A model generated the notes under the pieces. It searched no databases. It was not told the origin of the DNA and was given only the letters and a program-made list of their open reading frames with translations. This document shows, piece by piece, positions 42,121 through 50,945 of a DNA stretch of 58,184 nt (position 1 is the first letter of the stretch; each line of letters begins with the position of its first letter). The translations under genes and the position numbers were made by a program. The stretch is from JAGRKR01 sp041397725 (lineage in GTDB: Bacteria; Pseudomonadota; Alphaproteobacteria; Rhizobiales; Hyphomicrobiaceae), in NCBI GenBank assembly GCA_041397725.1, contig JAWKVZ010000010.1:1-58184 (forward strand), read 5' to 3'.

Positions 42121-42918
42121 TCAGACCGGACCGTGTTGTGCAAGGAACGGCAGGACGTGCGCGTGAAAGGCCTCCGGCGCCTCGGCGCAGAGCATGTGCG
42201 ACACGCCCGGCATCACGATCAGCTCCGAGCCCGGAATAGCGGCGTGGATCGCCTGCGAGGCGGCGACCGGCGTCGCAGGATCGAGCTCGCCGACGATGAC
42301 GCGCGTCGGCAAGCGGATCGCGCCGAGGCGATCGGTAACATCGAGCTTGCGGATCGCACTGCACCAGCCGAGGAAGCCATCGAGCGGCGTCGCAGCGATC
42401 ATGGCGGAAAGCCGCGCGACGAGGGCCGGACGCGTCTTCAAGGCCTCGGGCGCGACCCAGCGCTGCATGGAGGCCTCCACCTGGCTCTTCATGCCACCCT
42501 TGCGCGCATTGGCCATACGCTCGTCCCAGATCTGCTGGGCCTCCGCCGGAATGCGGCTCGACGTCGAGACGAGGGTCAGGCTGTGGAAGCGATCGGCGTG
42601 CAGGAGGCCGAGATACTGGCCGATCATGCCGCCCATGGAAAGACCGAGGAAGCGCGCCTTCGTCATGCCAACATGATCCATGAGCGCCACCACGTCCTGG
42701 GCCAGCATCTCGAACGTGTAGGGGCCGGCCGGCGCCTCGCTGGCGCCATGGCCGCGCGCATCGAGCCGGAGCACGCGGTAGTTCGGCGCGAGCGCGGCGG
42801 TCAGTTCGTCCCAGATGCTGAGATTGGTGGCGAGCGGGTGGTGCAGGACGACGGCGGGGCCGTCCGCCTTGCCGGCGAGTTCATAGGTGATGGAGATACC
42901 GTTGACCTGGGCCTTCAT
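42121..42918 (-). CDS. Alpha/beta hydrolase, 3-oxoadipate enol-lactonase-like
   Basis: This 265-residue alpha/beta hydrolase begins MKAQVNGISITYELAGKADG and has the oxyanion region VVLHHPLATNLSIW, RLDARGHGASEAP, the nucleophile elbow GLSMGGMIGQYLG, the acid in VIVGELDPATPV and the His in MPGVSHMLCAEAPE. This pattern is like PcaD, the beta-ketoadipate enol-lactone hydrolase, but no other protocatechuate genes are near, so the substrate is uncertain. It converges with the carbamoyltransferase gene. Confidence 0.82.
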   Translation of the reverse strand: MKAQVNGISITYELAGKADGPAVVLHHPLATNLSIWDELTAALAPNYRVLRLDARGHGASEAPAGPYTFEMLAQDVVALMDHVGMTKARFLGLSMGGMIGQYLGLLHADRFHSLTLVSTSSRIPAEAQQIWDERMANARKGGMKSQVEASMQRWVAPEALKTRPALVARLSAMIAATPLDGFLGWCSAIRKLDVTDRLGAIRLPTRVIVGELDPATPVAASQAIHAAIPGSELIVMPGVSHMLCAEAPEAFHAHVLPFLAQHGPV

Positions 42919-43002
42919 GGTGGCGTGCCTCCCGCGCTCGCAGCGTTCTCAAGATCGCGGGATGATCGCCCGGATCGACGCCCGCGACAATCCCTGCCGG
43001 CA

Positions 43003-44463
43003 TCATCGCTGCACAGCGCCGCGCCGCGCATAGCCGTCGAGCAGCAGCCGGTAGATCTCCCGCGCCGTGCGCTCGTAGCCGGCGGACGTCAGCGTGGCGT
43101 GGTCGCGCCGCGCCAACGGCTCCTTGGCATGGACCCAGGCCTGGATGCCGCACGCCCCGCCCATCCATCGGCTCCAATCCCAGTACATGGCCCCTGTCTC
43201 GTGCGCCACGGTGGCCAGCGCCCGATTGAGCGGGCCATGCCGCACCGGCTCGTGCCAGCGCGCGAGGCGCGGGTCGGCGGCCTTCAGGAGCGCCTGATAG
43301 CCCGCGCGCTCGGCAGCCGATAGCGGCTGACAGGCGGTTGCCGGCGCGTCTCGCACGTGGCTTCCGGCATGCGCCGGCAGCTTCGCCACGTTTGCCGGCC
43401 CGATCACCAGCACCGACGCCTGCGGGGCGAGCGACCTGAGGCGCCCGACGGCGGCCTTCAACGACGCGGCGTAGGCGGCGACGTCGAGGCGATCGTCGAG
43501 GCTCGCTTGCGTGCCATAGGAGAGGACGATGAGCTCCGGTCGCATATGCGCGAGCTCGTTGGCGAGGGCGACCTTGTCCATCCGCAGCAGCGCCGCCGGC
43601 GTCGCTGCCGGGCGGCCGAGCGTGGCGTAGCGGATACCGCGCTCCCCGCGCCCGAGCTCCACACCGAGCACGGCGATCGGTCCATCCCCCTTTGGCCCGA
43701 GAGTCAGCCGGCGGCCCTTGACCGGCACCCGCACGCGCACGACCTTCGCCTCCAGCGTCCGCGTGCTGGCCGTGCCCTTCGCCTGATCGACCGCAATGCT
43801 CGCGGTGCCCTGCCCGGGGCCGGTCAGGAAGGTGATCTCGGCCCAATCGAATACAGGCCCCGTCACCTCGACGGTCATGGTTGCCTCGGCGCGCTCTGCA
43901 TCCGCGCGAAACCCGGACAGGCCGACCACAGTGGCTGGCGTATCCACGGAGGATGTGCGCCATGGACCCGCGCGCGTCATGCGCAGACCGGGCTGGCGCT
44001 GTCGGGGATAGCTCCCGGGAGGCGCCAGGAGACCTGGCCCCGCGTCACCGAAGCGGCGCTGGAGCTGTTCGGCCAGTGCGGTGCCGAGCCCACCGGCCGC
44101 GGCAATCCCGTCCCCGAGATGCAGCACGGTCACCGGCCGCTGGCGAGCGCCCTTCTCGTGCTCACCCAGAGCGCTGAAGAAGGCCGTGGGCAGCCGGCTG
44201 GAGGCAGAGGGCGGCGGCGCGGCGGGCGCCACCGTGGGCTGCAACGACGAGGGCGCCAGCGCGCCTTCGACGGCGACCTTCGCCGGCACGTCGATGCGAC
44301 GCAGCGTGACATCCAGGCGGTCCTGCTTGCTGGACCTGTTGACGGTCTCGCTGCCGGCGGCGGGCGCACCGTCCTGCTTGCAGCCACTCAGCGCAAGCCC
44401 CAGCGCAATCACGACACCGAAGCATCGGCACGTTCTCGACGGCCGAAACGATACTTTACGCAC
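43003..44463 (-). CDS. SGNH-like lipoprotein with substituted catalytic residues
   Basis: This 486-residue protein has a lipoprotein signal (IALGLALSGC, lipidated C28), a Ser/Pro/Ala-rich spacer, and an SGNH-hydrolase-like fold. Block I reads VLHLGDGIAAAGGLG: the nucleophile Ser of GDS is Gly119. Block V reads RRDHATLTSAGY, where the usual catalytic His of DxVHLT is Thr. LIVLSYGTQASLDD corresponds to block III. The fold seems intact but two catalytic positions are replaced, so it may bind rather than hydrolyse. It stands directly downstream of an intact SGNH gene and of transglycosylases, which suggests envelope glycan or peptidoglycan acetylation functions; that is inferred. Confidence 0.72.
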   Translation of the reverse strand: MRKVSFRPSRTCRCFGVVIALGLALSGCKQDGAPAAGSETVNRSSKQDRLDVTLRRIDVPAKVAVEGALAPSSLQPTVAPAAPPPSASSRLPTAFFSALGEHEKGARQRPVTVLHLGDGIAAAGGLGTALAEQLQRRFGDAGPGLLAPPGSYPRQRQPGLRMTRAGPWRTSSVDTPATVVGLSGFRADAERAEATMTVEVTGPVFDWAEITFLTGPGQGTASIAVDQAKGTASTRTLEAKVVRVRVPVKGRRLTLGPKGDGPIAVLGVELGRGERGIRYATLGRPAATPAALLRMDKVALANELAHMRPELIVLSYGTQASLDDRLDVAAYAASLKAAVGRLRSLAPQASVLVIGPANVAKLPAHAGSHVRDAPATACQPLSAAERAGYQALLKAADPRLARWHEPVRHGPLNRALATVAHETGAMYWDWSRWMGGACGIQAWVHAKEPLARRDHATLTSAGYERTAREIYRLLLDGYARRGAVQR

Positions 44464-44494
44464 ACGATCCCCCTACGCGTACCTGTCGCATGTC

Positions 44495-45850
44495 CTACTG
44501 CTTGGGACGATCCGCCTCCTTGCCGGTCGCCTTGCTCGCCATCCAACTGAAATCGTCCGCGCGGCCGGGTTTCGGCGCCAGACGCTCCCCCTTGATCAGA
44601 ACTCTGTAATAGGCCGCCTGCGTCAGCGGCGTCGTACGGCGCTGCGGTCCGCCCGAGGTGTCGCCGGTCGGCGTGATCGAACTCAGTGCGGTCAGCCCGC
44701 CGATCGTGTCGCCATCAACGGTATCGCCCATGGGCGTGGCGACGTCGGGCGATGTCCGCCGCGTCACGTGGGCCAGCACGGCGGCCGGAATGGCCGGGCG
44801 GACGATATCGATGGTGAAACTCTCCTCCTTGCCGCCGCGGCCGGTGACCCGGACGGTGACACGGGACTTGTCCGCCGGCTGATCCTGGACGCCGGGCGGC
44901 GCCTGGGGTCCGCGCGGCTGCTTGCCGGCGGCGGCGCGAATGCTGGCCTTGCTCCGCTCGGCGCGCTTCTTCGCCGCTTCGGCCAGGGCCTTCTTGACGG
45001 GTGAGTCCTCCGGCGCCAGCCGCGCCAGCCGCGCCATCTCCGACGCCCCGCCGTCCAACGGCAGGCGTCGCTCGCTCTCAGCCGTGGCGATATCGCGCTT
45101 CATCTGGCGATCGACGAAATGGGCGAGCTTGCGGTTGCCAGCCGACGTGAAGTGCACACCGTCGCCATCGCGCAACAGCCGGATCGTGCCCGCGACATCG
45201 GGACCGTAGGCGCTGTACTGCCCCTCCTCCTCGGCGAAGCCGGCCCATGTGTCGATGAAGCGGATGCCGTTCAGATACGCCTTCTCGCGGATGATCTCGT
45301 TGATGACCCGCACATCGTCCTGCGCCTCGGCGCGCCTGACGATCGGCAAGCCGACCCAGTAGACCGCCAGGCGCTTGGACTTGGCCAGCTTCATGAGCTG
45401 ATCGATGCGCTTGCCGTATTCCGTGCGCCAGCGCTCGCTGCCGAAGCGAAAGCGCGCACCTCCCGCGAGCCGCAGCGACTGGCGATCACCCACGCCCGTC
45501 ATGACCACGAGCACGTCGGCGGGCGATCGCCCGAGGTCCTCGAAAAGCGATGTAACCTGCGCCTCGAACTCGGCGCGGACGATAGACGTGAGCGCGCGAC
45601 GCCGCCGCGCGATCTCGACGCGCGCATCACCTTCGAAAGATGCTCTGAGACCGTCGAGCAGACCTTCCGCCCACGAATCGCCGGCAATCTCGATGGTGTA
45701 GGTGCCGCGGCCGGGAAAAGGCGTCACATAGCTGGACCAGGCGACGGCCTCCTGCGCCACGGCAGGCATCCGGGGGACGCTCGCGAGAGCGATGCCGGCG
45801 AGCACCAGCAGCGCCGCTGCACGGACATGCGTGAGCCAAAGCTTCGCCAT
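44495..45850 (-). CDS. DUF459 family SGNH hydrolase, exported
   Basis: The 451-residue product has a signal peptide (VRAAALLVLAGIALASVPRM) and a DUF459-type SGNH domain. Block I is intact (IEIAGDSWAEGLLDGL, S59), as are VVMTGVGDRQSL, VYWVGLPIVRR and block V GDGVHFTSAGNRKLA with the catalytic Asp/His. A charged Ala/Lys-rich helix and a long low-complexity C-terminal region follow. It is likely a periplasmic esterase or acetyl-transferase-like enzyme acting on envelope glycans. The start at 45850 gives the normal signal peptide; 45871 is an alternative. Confidence 0.82.
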   Translation of the reverse strand: MAKLWLTHVRAAALLVLAGIALASVPRMPAVAQEAVAWSSYVTPFPGRGTYTIEIAGDSWAEGLLDGLRASFEGDARVEIARRRRALTSIVRAEFEAQVTSLFEDLGRSPADVLVVMTGVGDRQSLRLAGGARFRFGSERWRTEYGKRIDQLMKLAKSKRLAVYWVGLPIVRRAEAQDDVRVINEIIREKAYLNGIRFIDTWAGFAEEEGQYSAYGPDVAGTIRLLRDGDGVHFTSAGNRKLAHFVDRQMKRDIATAESERRLPLDGGASEMARLARLAPEDSPVKKALAEAAKKRAERSKASIRAAAGKQPRGPQAPPGVQDQPADKSRVTVRVTGRGGKEESFTIDIVRPAIPAAVLAHVTRRTSPDVATPMGDTVDGDTIGGLTALSSITPTGDTSGGPQRRTTPLTQAAYYRVLIKGERLAPKPGRADDFSWMASKATGKEADRPKQ

Positions 45851-46044
45851 GCTGCAGTCCCGTTCCCCCATCGCCGCAGGCCTTGTGCCGGACACACACT
45901 GCGCGCAGATCATCTCACATTCAACCCGGAGATGTGACTACGGCAGACGTGCCGGTCGAAGCGGCGTTCGCTTCACGACTATACCCCAACCCGCGCAAAA
46001 ATATGACACGAAGGACGCCGTCAGCGGCACGCCTCACGGGATGC

Positions 46045-47433
46045 TCACGGCTTCTCCTGGGCACGCAAATGCTCGAGCAACCGGCTGCTCGGATAGCCGT
46101 CCTCGGGCCAGCCGAGACGCTTCTGCATCGCCTGGACGGCACGCCGCGACTGCGTTCCGAGAACGCCGTCGACCACACCGATCTCGAAGCCGTTGCGTGC
46201 CAGGAGACGCTGCAGCTCGATGCGCTCGCTGCGGCCGAGGGGGCGCTCGTCGCGCGGCCAGGCCGCCTGCACCGCAGGCACACCGGCGAAGGCGTCCGCC
46301 AGCAGCCCCACCGCGAGCGCATAGGAGACGGAATTGTTGTAGCGCAGGATCGCGCGGAAATTCCGGTTGACCAGGAAGGCCGGCCCGCGCGCACCGGCCG
46401 GCAGAACGACATAGTGCGCCAGACCGCTCGCCGGCAGCGGGCGGCCGTCGACGAGACTGACGCCCCGTCGCGTCCAGTCCGCCATGCTCGCCGTCTCGCG
46501 CCGGGCCGCCAGGCCGAAATCGAAGCCGCCCGGCAGGCGAACCTCGACACCCCAGCGCTCCCCCGCCCGCCATCCGGACACGCGCAGATAGTTGGCCGTC
46601 GACGCTAGCGCATCGGGAATGCCGCCCCAGATGTCGCGCCGCCCGTCCTTGTCGAAATCGACGGCGTAGGCGGCGTAGGTCGACGGAATGAACTGGGTGT
46701 GCCCCATGGCGCCCGCCCAGGAGCCGGTCATGCGTGCGAGGTCGATGTCGCCTCTTTCGAGAATGCGCAGAGCATGGATCAACTCGCGCCGACCGAAGGT
46801 CTGGCGCCGTCCCTCGAACGCCAGCGTCGCCAGGGACTGGATCACATTGCGGTCGCCCGGTGCGGCGCCGAAGTTCGACTCGACACCCCAGATCGCCACG
46901 ACGATGCGTCGATCAACCCCCATCAGCGTCTCAACGGCGTCGAGAATTCCGGCGATCTCGACGAGCTTCGCCCGGCCCGCGGCGATCCGCTGGGCGGAGA
47001 CGAGCCCCTCGAGATAGGCCCACGGCGGCCGCACGTGCTCGGGCTGTGTATCGAGACGCTCGAGCACGGAGGGGTCCGGCTCGAGATCGCGCGTGGCGGC
47101 GTCGAAGATGCGGCGCGAGACGCCGGCCGCCGAAACCTCGGGCCAGAGCGATTGCACGAAGGCCTTGAAAGCGGCGCGGCGCGCCTCGTCCACTGTCGCG
47201 CGGGGCATCGCGACCGGTGTCAGCCCGGTGCGCACCGTCGCGGCTGCCGGAGCAAGATCGGGCGCCTGCGAGGGCGTGGCCTCGCTCCGGGCCGGTGTCA
47301 CCGGGGCCAGCGCCGCCAGCAGCACGCAGGCGAGCGCCAGCGGCCCGCGCAGCAGCAGCCGAGCCCGTCCCCGCGGGAGCGTCATTGCCGCGCCGCCGCG
47401 CGCCGCGCCTGGCCGTTTTGCCTTGCTCGTCAT
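46045..47433 (-). CDS. Lytic murein transglycosylase, MltB type (first copy)
   Basis: The 462-residue exported protein has a signal sequence (about residues 20-50), an MltB-like catalytic domain and a C-terminal peptidoglycan-binding domain. The catalytic Glu is in VAIWGVESNFGAAPGD; TGSWAGAMGHTQFIPSTYAAYAVDFD-type sequence is the family signature. The end, RIELQRLLARNGFEIGVVDGVLG, is a PG_binding_1 repeat. It cleaves glycan strands to 1,6-anhydro ends. Its ATG overlaps the stop of the upstream paralogue by four bases. Confidence 0.9.
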   Translation of the reverse strand: MTSKAKRPGAARGGAAMTLPRGRARLLLRGPLALACVLLAALAPVTPARSEATPSQAPDLAPAAATVRTGLTPVAMPRATVDEARRAAFKAFVQSLWPEVSAAGVSRRIFDAATRDLEPDPSVLERLDTQPEHVRPPWAYLEGLVSAQRIAAGRAKLVEIAGILDAVETLMGVDRRIVVAIWGVESNFGAAPGDRNVIQSLATLAFEGRRQTFGRRELIHALRILERGDIDLARMTGSWAGAMGHTQFIPSTYAAYAVDFDKDGRRDIWGGIPDALASTANYLRVSGWRAGERWGVEVRLPGGFDFGLAARRETASMADWTRRGVSLVDGRPLPASGLAHYVVLPAGARGPAFLVNRNFRAILRYNNSVSYALAVGLLADAFAGVPAVQAAWPRDERPLGRSERIELQRLLARNGFEIGVVDGVLGTQSRRAVQAMQKRLGWPEDGYPSSRLLEHLRAQEKP

Positions 47434-48758
47434 CGGCTCGCCGCCACCTTCTGCCTCAGGTGTCCGAGGACTGCGGCCGACGGCCAGCAATCCCGTGATA
47501 GCCCGTGGGCCTGCTGGTAGGCGCCGACGATAGTGCGCGTCCTGACACCAGCCTTGCCGTCGATCTTGCCGATATCGTAGCCGAGTCGGCCGAGCAGGCG
47601 CTGCATCTCCGCGGTCTCGGCCGTGTTGAGTTGCACAAGCCGCTTCCATGGCTGCACGAACCCCTTGCCCCCCGCGATGCGATCCGCGAGATGACCGACG
47701 AACAGCGCATAGAGGTCGGCGAAGTTATAGGTCTTGAGCACGAGGAAGTTGTTGTGCAGCAGGAAGGCCGGTCCTTGCCCGCCGGCCGGCATGAGCAGAT
47801 ACGTCCGCATCGCCCGCTCGTCGGCCGTGAACGACCGGCCGTCGGCCCGACGGAAGCCCAGCTTCAGCCAGTCGGCAAGCGGACGCGCCTGATCGGGCCC
47901 CTCGAGCCGGCAATCAAGACGTGCCGGCGCGCGCATCTCGTAGCCCCAGCGCCGGCCGGCCTTCCAGCCCTGGTCGGTCAGCGACTTCGCCGTCGTTGCA
48001 AGCGAGTCCCCGAGCGATCGCCAGATGTCGCGCTTTCCGTCACCGTCGAAATCGACGCCGTGCGCGTAAAAGTTCGAGGGCATGAACTGGCCGAGCCCCA
48101 TCGCGCCCGCCCACGACGAGCGCATGGCGTCGAGGCGAACGTGGCCCTCCTGCACCATCTTCAGGGCGAGGATCAGCTCCTTGCGGAAGAGATCCTTGCG
48201 ACGCCCGAGATAGGCCTGGGTGGCCAGCACGCGAATGGCGTGATGGCGCGGCTCGAACGTGCCGTAGCCCGTGGCCTTGCCGCCATAAGCCGTCTCGCGG
48301 CCGAAAATCGCCAGGATGATGTGGCGGTCCACGCCCATGCGCCGCTCGATCGCTTCCAGCAACTGGCGATGCTCGGCGAGAAACCTGCGGCCGCGCGCTG
48401 TCAACTGCGCCAGCGTCCGCTCCGACAGATACTCGGCAGGCGTCTTGTCGAACTCCGCCTGCCCGGAGCGGGGGCCGATCCGGCGGCGTGCGAGGTCGGG
48501 CAGCTTGAGGTCGGGCGTCACGCCCGCGAACGCGCGATCGAAGGTCGGGCGCGAGACGCCCACCGCGCGGGCCTCGGGCCACAGCGTCTCGATCCAGGCC
48601 CGGAAGGCTGCGGTGGCCTTGGCTTGCGCCGGCACGGGCGTTTGCGCGGCAACGGGCGTGGCGTCCGCCCGCAGGACGAGCGCCAAAGTCATGGCCGCAA
48701 GCACCACGGCCAGAAGCCGGTCGGCGCGCGCCGGACGAACAGGAGCGACGGCAGTCAC
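47430..48758 (-). CDS. Lytic murein transglycosylase, MltB type (second copy)
   Basis: The 442-residue paralogue of the next gene has an N-terminal export signal (LLAVVLAAMTLALVLRADATP), an MltB domain with the catalytic Glu in LAIFGRETAYGGKATG and the motif SSWAGAMGLGQFMPSNFY, and a C-terminal PG_binding_1 domain (MQRLLGRLGYDIGKIDGKAG). The start is taken as GTG at 48758; a GGAGG lies about eleven bases upstream. A longer frame is open but unconserved. The overlap (ATGA) indicates coordinated translation of the two transglycosylases. Confidence 0.88.
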   Translation of the reverse strand: MTAVAPVRPARADRLLAVVLAAMTLALVLRADATPVAAQTPVPAQAKATAAFRAWIETLWPEARAVGVSRPTFDRAFAGVTPDLKLPDLARRRIGPRSGQAEFDKTPAEYLSERTLAQLTARGRRFLAEHRQLLEAIERRMGVDRHIILAIFGRETAYGGKATGYGTFEPRHHAIRVLATQAYLGRRKDLFRKELILALKMVQEGHVRLDAMRSSWAGAMGLGQFMPSNFYAHGVDFDGDGKRDIWRSLGDSLATTAKSLTDQGWKAGRRWGYEMRAPARLDCRLEGPDQARPLADWLKLGFRRADGRSFTADERAMRTYLLMPAGGQGPAFLLHNNFLVLKTYNFADLYALFVGHLADRIAGGKGFVQPWKRLVQLNTAETAEMQRLLGRLGYDIGKIDGKAGVRTRTIVGAYQQAHGLSRDCWPSAAVLGHLRQKVAASR

Positions 48759-48888
48759 GATCAGCAGATCCTCCACTCCGAGGCTGCACAGATGACGCGA
48801 GTCTGAGGCGAGAGTTGGGCCGCCACCCAGCGCCGGCCTTCTGGCTCGCGGATGAGAGCCACCAACGCGTCGGCTCGCGACTGGTACG

Positions 48889-49875
48889 CTAGCGCCGGCC
48901 TCCCGCCAGCCCCTCCTCCCAGCGCAGGGCATGACCGACGATGGTGTCGAGATCGTCGAGCTCGGGTTGCCAGCCGAGCTGCCGGCGCAGGCGATCCGAG
49001 TTGGCGACGAGCGCGGCAGGGTCGCCGGCGCGGCGTGACGTGTGGCGCACCTCGAACTCCCGGCCCGAGCATCGCCTGACGGCGCCGATCACCTCGAGAA
49101 CCGAGAAGCCCCGGCCGTAGCCGCAATTGAAGATCTCGGAGCGCCCGCCCTGCCGGAGATGGTCGAGCGCCGCGAGGTGAGCGCGCGCGAGGTCGGTGAC
49201 GTGGATGTAGTCGCGAATGCAGGTGCCGTCCGGCGTATCGTAGTCCGTGCCGAACACGCTCAGCGACGGGCGTTTGCCGAGGGCCGTTTCCGCCGCAACC
49301 TTGATGAGGTGAGTGGCCTCGGGCGTGGACTGCCCCGACCGCCCCTTGGGATCGGCGCCCGCCACGTTGAAGTAGCGCAGCGCCACATAGCGCAGCGACG
49401 TGGCCGCCGCCGTGTCGCGCAGCATCCACTCCGTCATGAGCTTGGAGGTGCCGTAGGGCGAGATCGGCGCGAGGGCGGCATCCTCGGTCACGGGAATGTG
49501 CCGCGGCATGCCGTAGACGGCCGCCGTCGATGAGAAGATGAAGGCCTCGACGCCCGCCTCGACGACGCTGGCCACGAGCGTCCGGGACTTGCCGGTGTTG
49601 TTGTGATAGTACTTCAGCGGATTGGCGACGGACTCGGGCACGATAACGGAGCCGGCGAAATGCAGCACCGCCGTCACGCCGTGGTGGCGCACGATGGAGG
49701 CGACCAGGGCCGCGTCGCCGATGTCGCCGACGACGAGGCGAGCCTGGGGTGGCACCGCGGAGCGGCGTCCAGTGGACAGATCGTCGAGCACGACGACCGT
49801 CTCACCCGCGTCGATGAGCTCGAGGACGACGTGACTGCCGATGTAGCCGGCACCGCCCGTAACGAGAATTGCCAT
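48889..49875 (-). CDS. galE: UDP-glucose 4-epimerase
   Basis: This 328-residue extended short-chain dehydrogenase interconverts UDP-glucose and UDP-galactose. It begins AILVTGGAGYIGSHVVLELI, has FSSTAAVYGMPRHIPVTED and the catalytic YGTSKLMTEWML, then YFNVAGADPKGRSG and GTDYDTPDGTCIRDYIHVTD, all GalE signatures. It is divergent from galU, sharing an intergenic region of about 170 bases, and so may be co-regulated for exopolysaccharide or lipopolysaccharide sugar supply. Confidence 0.96.
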   Translation of the reverse strand: MAILVTGGAGYIGSHVVLELIDAGETVVVLDDLSTGRRSAVPPQARLVVGDIGDAALVASIVRHHGVTAVLHFAGSVIVPESVANPLKYYHNNTGKSRTLVASVVEAGVEAFIFSSTAAVYGMPRHIPVTEDAALAPISPYGTSKLMTEWMLRDTAAATSLRYVALRYFNVAGADPKGRSGQSTPEATHLIKVAAETALGKRPSLSVFGTDYDTPDGTCIRDYIHVTDLARAHLAALDHLRQGGRSEIFNCGYGRGFSVLEVIGAVRRCSGREFEVRHTSRRAGDPAALVANSDRLRRQLGWQPELDDLDTIVGHALRWEEGLAGGRR

Positions 49876-50049
49876 TCACACTTCCTTTACAGTTTCCGCC
49901 CCCGTCACTGGCAGATGGCGCACCGCCAGCCTAAATATCGACCGTGCGCGCAGCCTGCGGCGCTCACCTGCGCACGGGATGGCGGACCACGTGTCGTATT
50001 TTGCGACGTCGGCCAACTATTCTGAGCATAACTGGTAAGGACATCCTGA

Positions 50050-50937
50050 ATGCCCAAGACTCCACGCCCCATCCGCAAGGCCGTCTTTCCGGTGGCCGGC
50101 CTGGGAACGCGGTTCCTCCCGGCAACGAAGGCCATGCCAAAGGAGATGCTGACGGTGGTGGACCGTCCCGTCATCCAGCATGTCGTCGACGAGGCGCGCG
50201 CCGCCGGCATCGAGCATTTCATCTTTGTGACCGGGCGCAACAAGGGCGTCATCGAGGACCACTTCGATCGGCAGATCGAGCTCGAGGCCACGCTCGAGAA
50301 GCGCGGCAAGACGCGCGAGCTCGACCTGCTCATGAATCTGATGCCGGGCGCCGGCTCGTCGAGCTTCACCCGCCAGCAGGAGCCGCTCGGCCTCGGGCAT
50401 GCGGTCTGGTGCGCACGCGATCTCGTCGGCGACGAGCCGTTCGCGCTGCTGCTGCCGGACGTGCTCGTGCAGGCACAGGACAAGAGCTGCCTCGCCCAGA
50501 TGATGGAAGTCTACAAGGAGCGCGGCGGCAACGTCATCGCGGTGGAGGAGAAACCCGCGCACGAGCTGGACCAGTACGGTGTCGTGAGCATCGGCGAGGC
50601 GGTCGTGAAGGATCGCGTTTGGCCGCTGACGGGCATGGTCGAGAAGCCGGCAAAGGGCACCGCCCCTTCGAGCCTGACGATCATGGGGCGCTATATTCTG
50701 CAGCCCGAGATCATGACCTTGCTGTCGGCGCGCCAGAAAGGCGCCGGCGGCGAGATACAGGTCACCGATGCGATGCAGCGACTGCTCGAGCAGCAGCCGT
50801 TCTGGGCGCTGCGCTACGCCGGCCGCAGCTTCGACTGCGGCTCCAAGGTCGGCTTCCTCACGGCGAATCTGGCCTTCGCGCTCGAGCGCGAGGACCTCGC
50901 CGCCCCGCTCAGGGCCGAGATCGCCAAGCTGGTCTAG
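50050..50937 (+). CDS. galU: UTP-glucose-1-phosphate uridylyltransferase
   Basis: This 295-residue GalU makes UDP-glucose from UTP and glucose 1-phosphate. The N-terminal nucleotide-binding motif is VAGLGTRFLPATKAMPKEML; EHFIFVTGRNKGVIEDHFD, FALLLPDVLV and the C-terminal GGEIQVTDAMQRLL are typical. AAGGA precedes the ATG by nine bases. It converges with the outer-membrane barrel gene, with only eight bases between the stops. Confidence 0.97.
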   Translation: MPKTPRPIRKAVFPVAGLGTRFLPATKAMPKEMLTVVDRPVIQHVVDEARAAGIEHFIFVTGRNKGVIEDHFDRQIELEATLEKRGKTRELDLLMNLMPGAGSSSFTRQQEPLGLGHAVWCARDLVGDEPFALLLPDVLVQAQDKSCLAQMMEVYKERGGNVIAVEEKPAHELDQYGVVSIGEAVVKDRVWPLTGMVEKPAKGTAPSSLTIMGRYILQPEIMTLLSARQKGAGGEIQVTDAMQRLLEQQPFWALRYAGRSFDCGSKVGFLTANLAFALEREDLAAPLRAEIAKLV

Positions 50938-50945
50938 CGCCCCGA

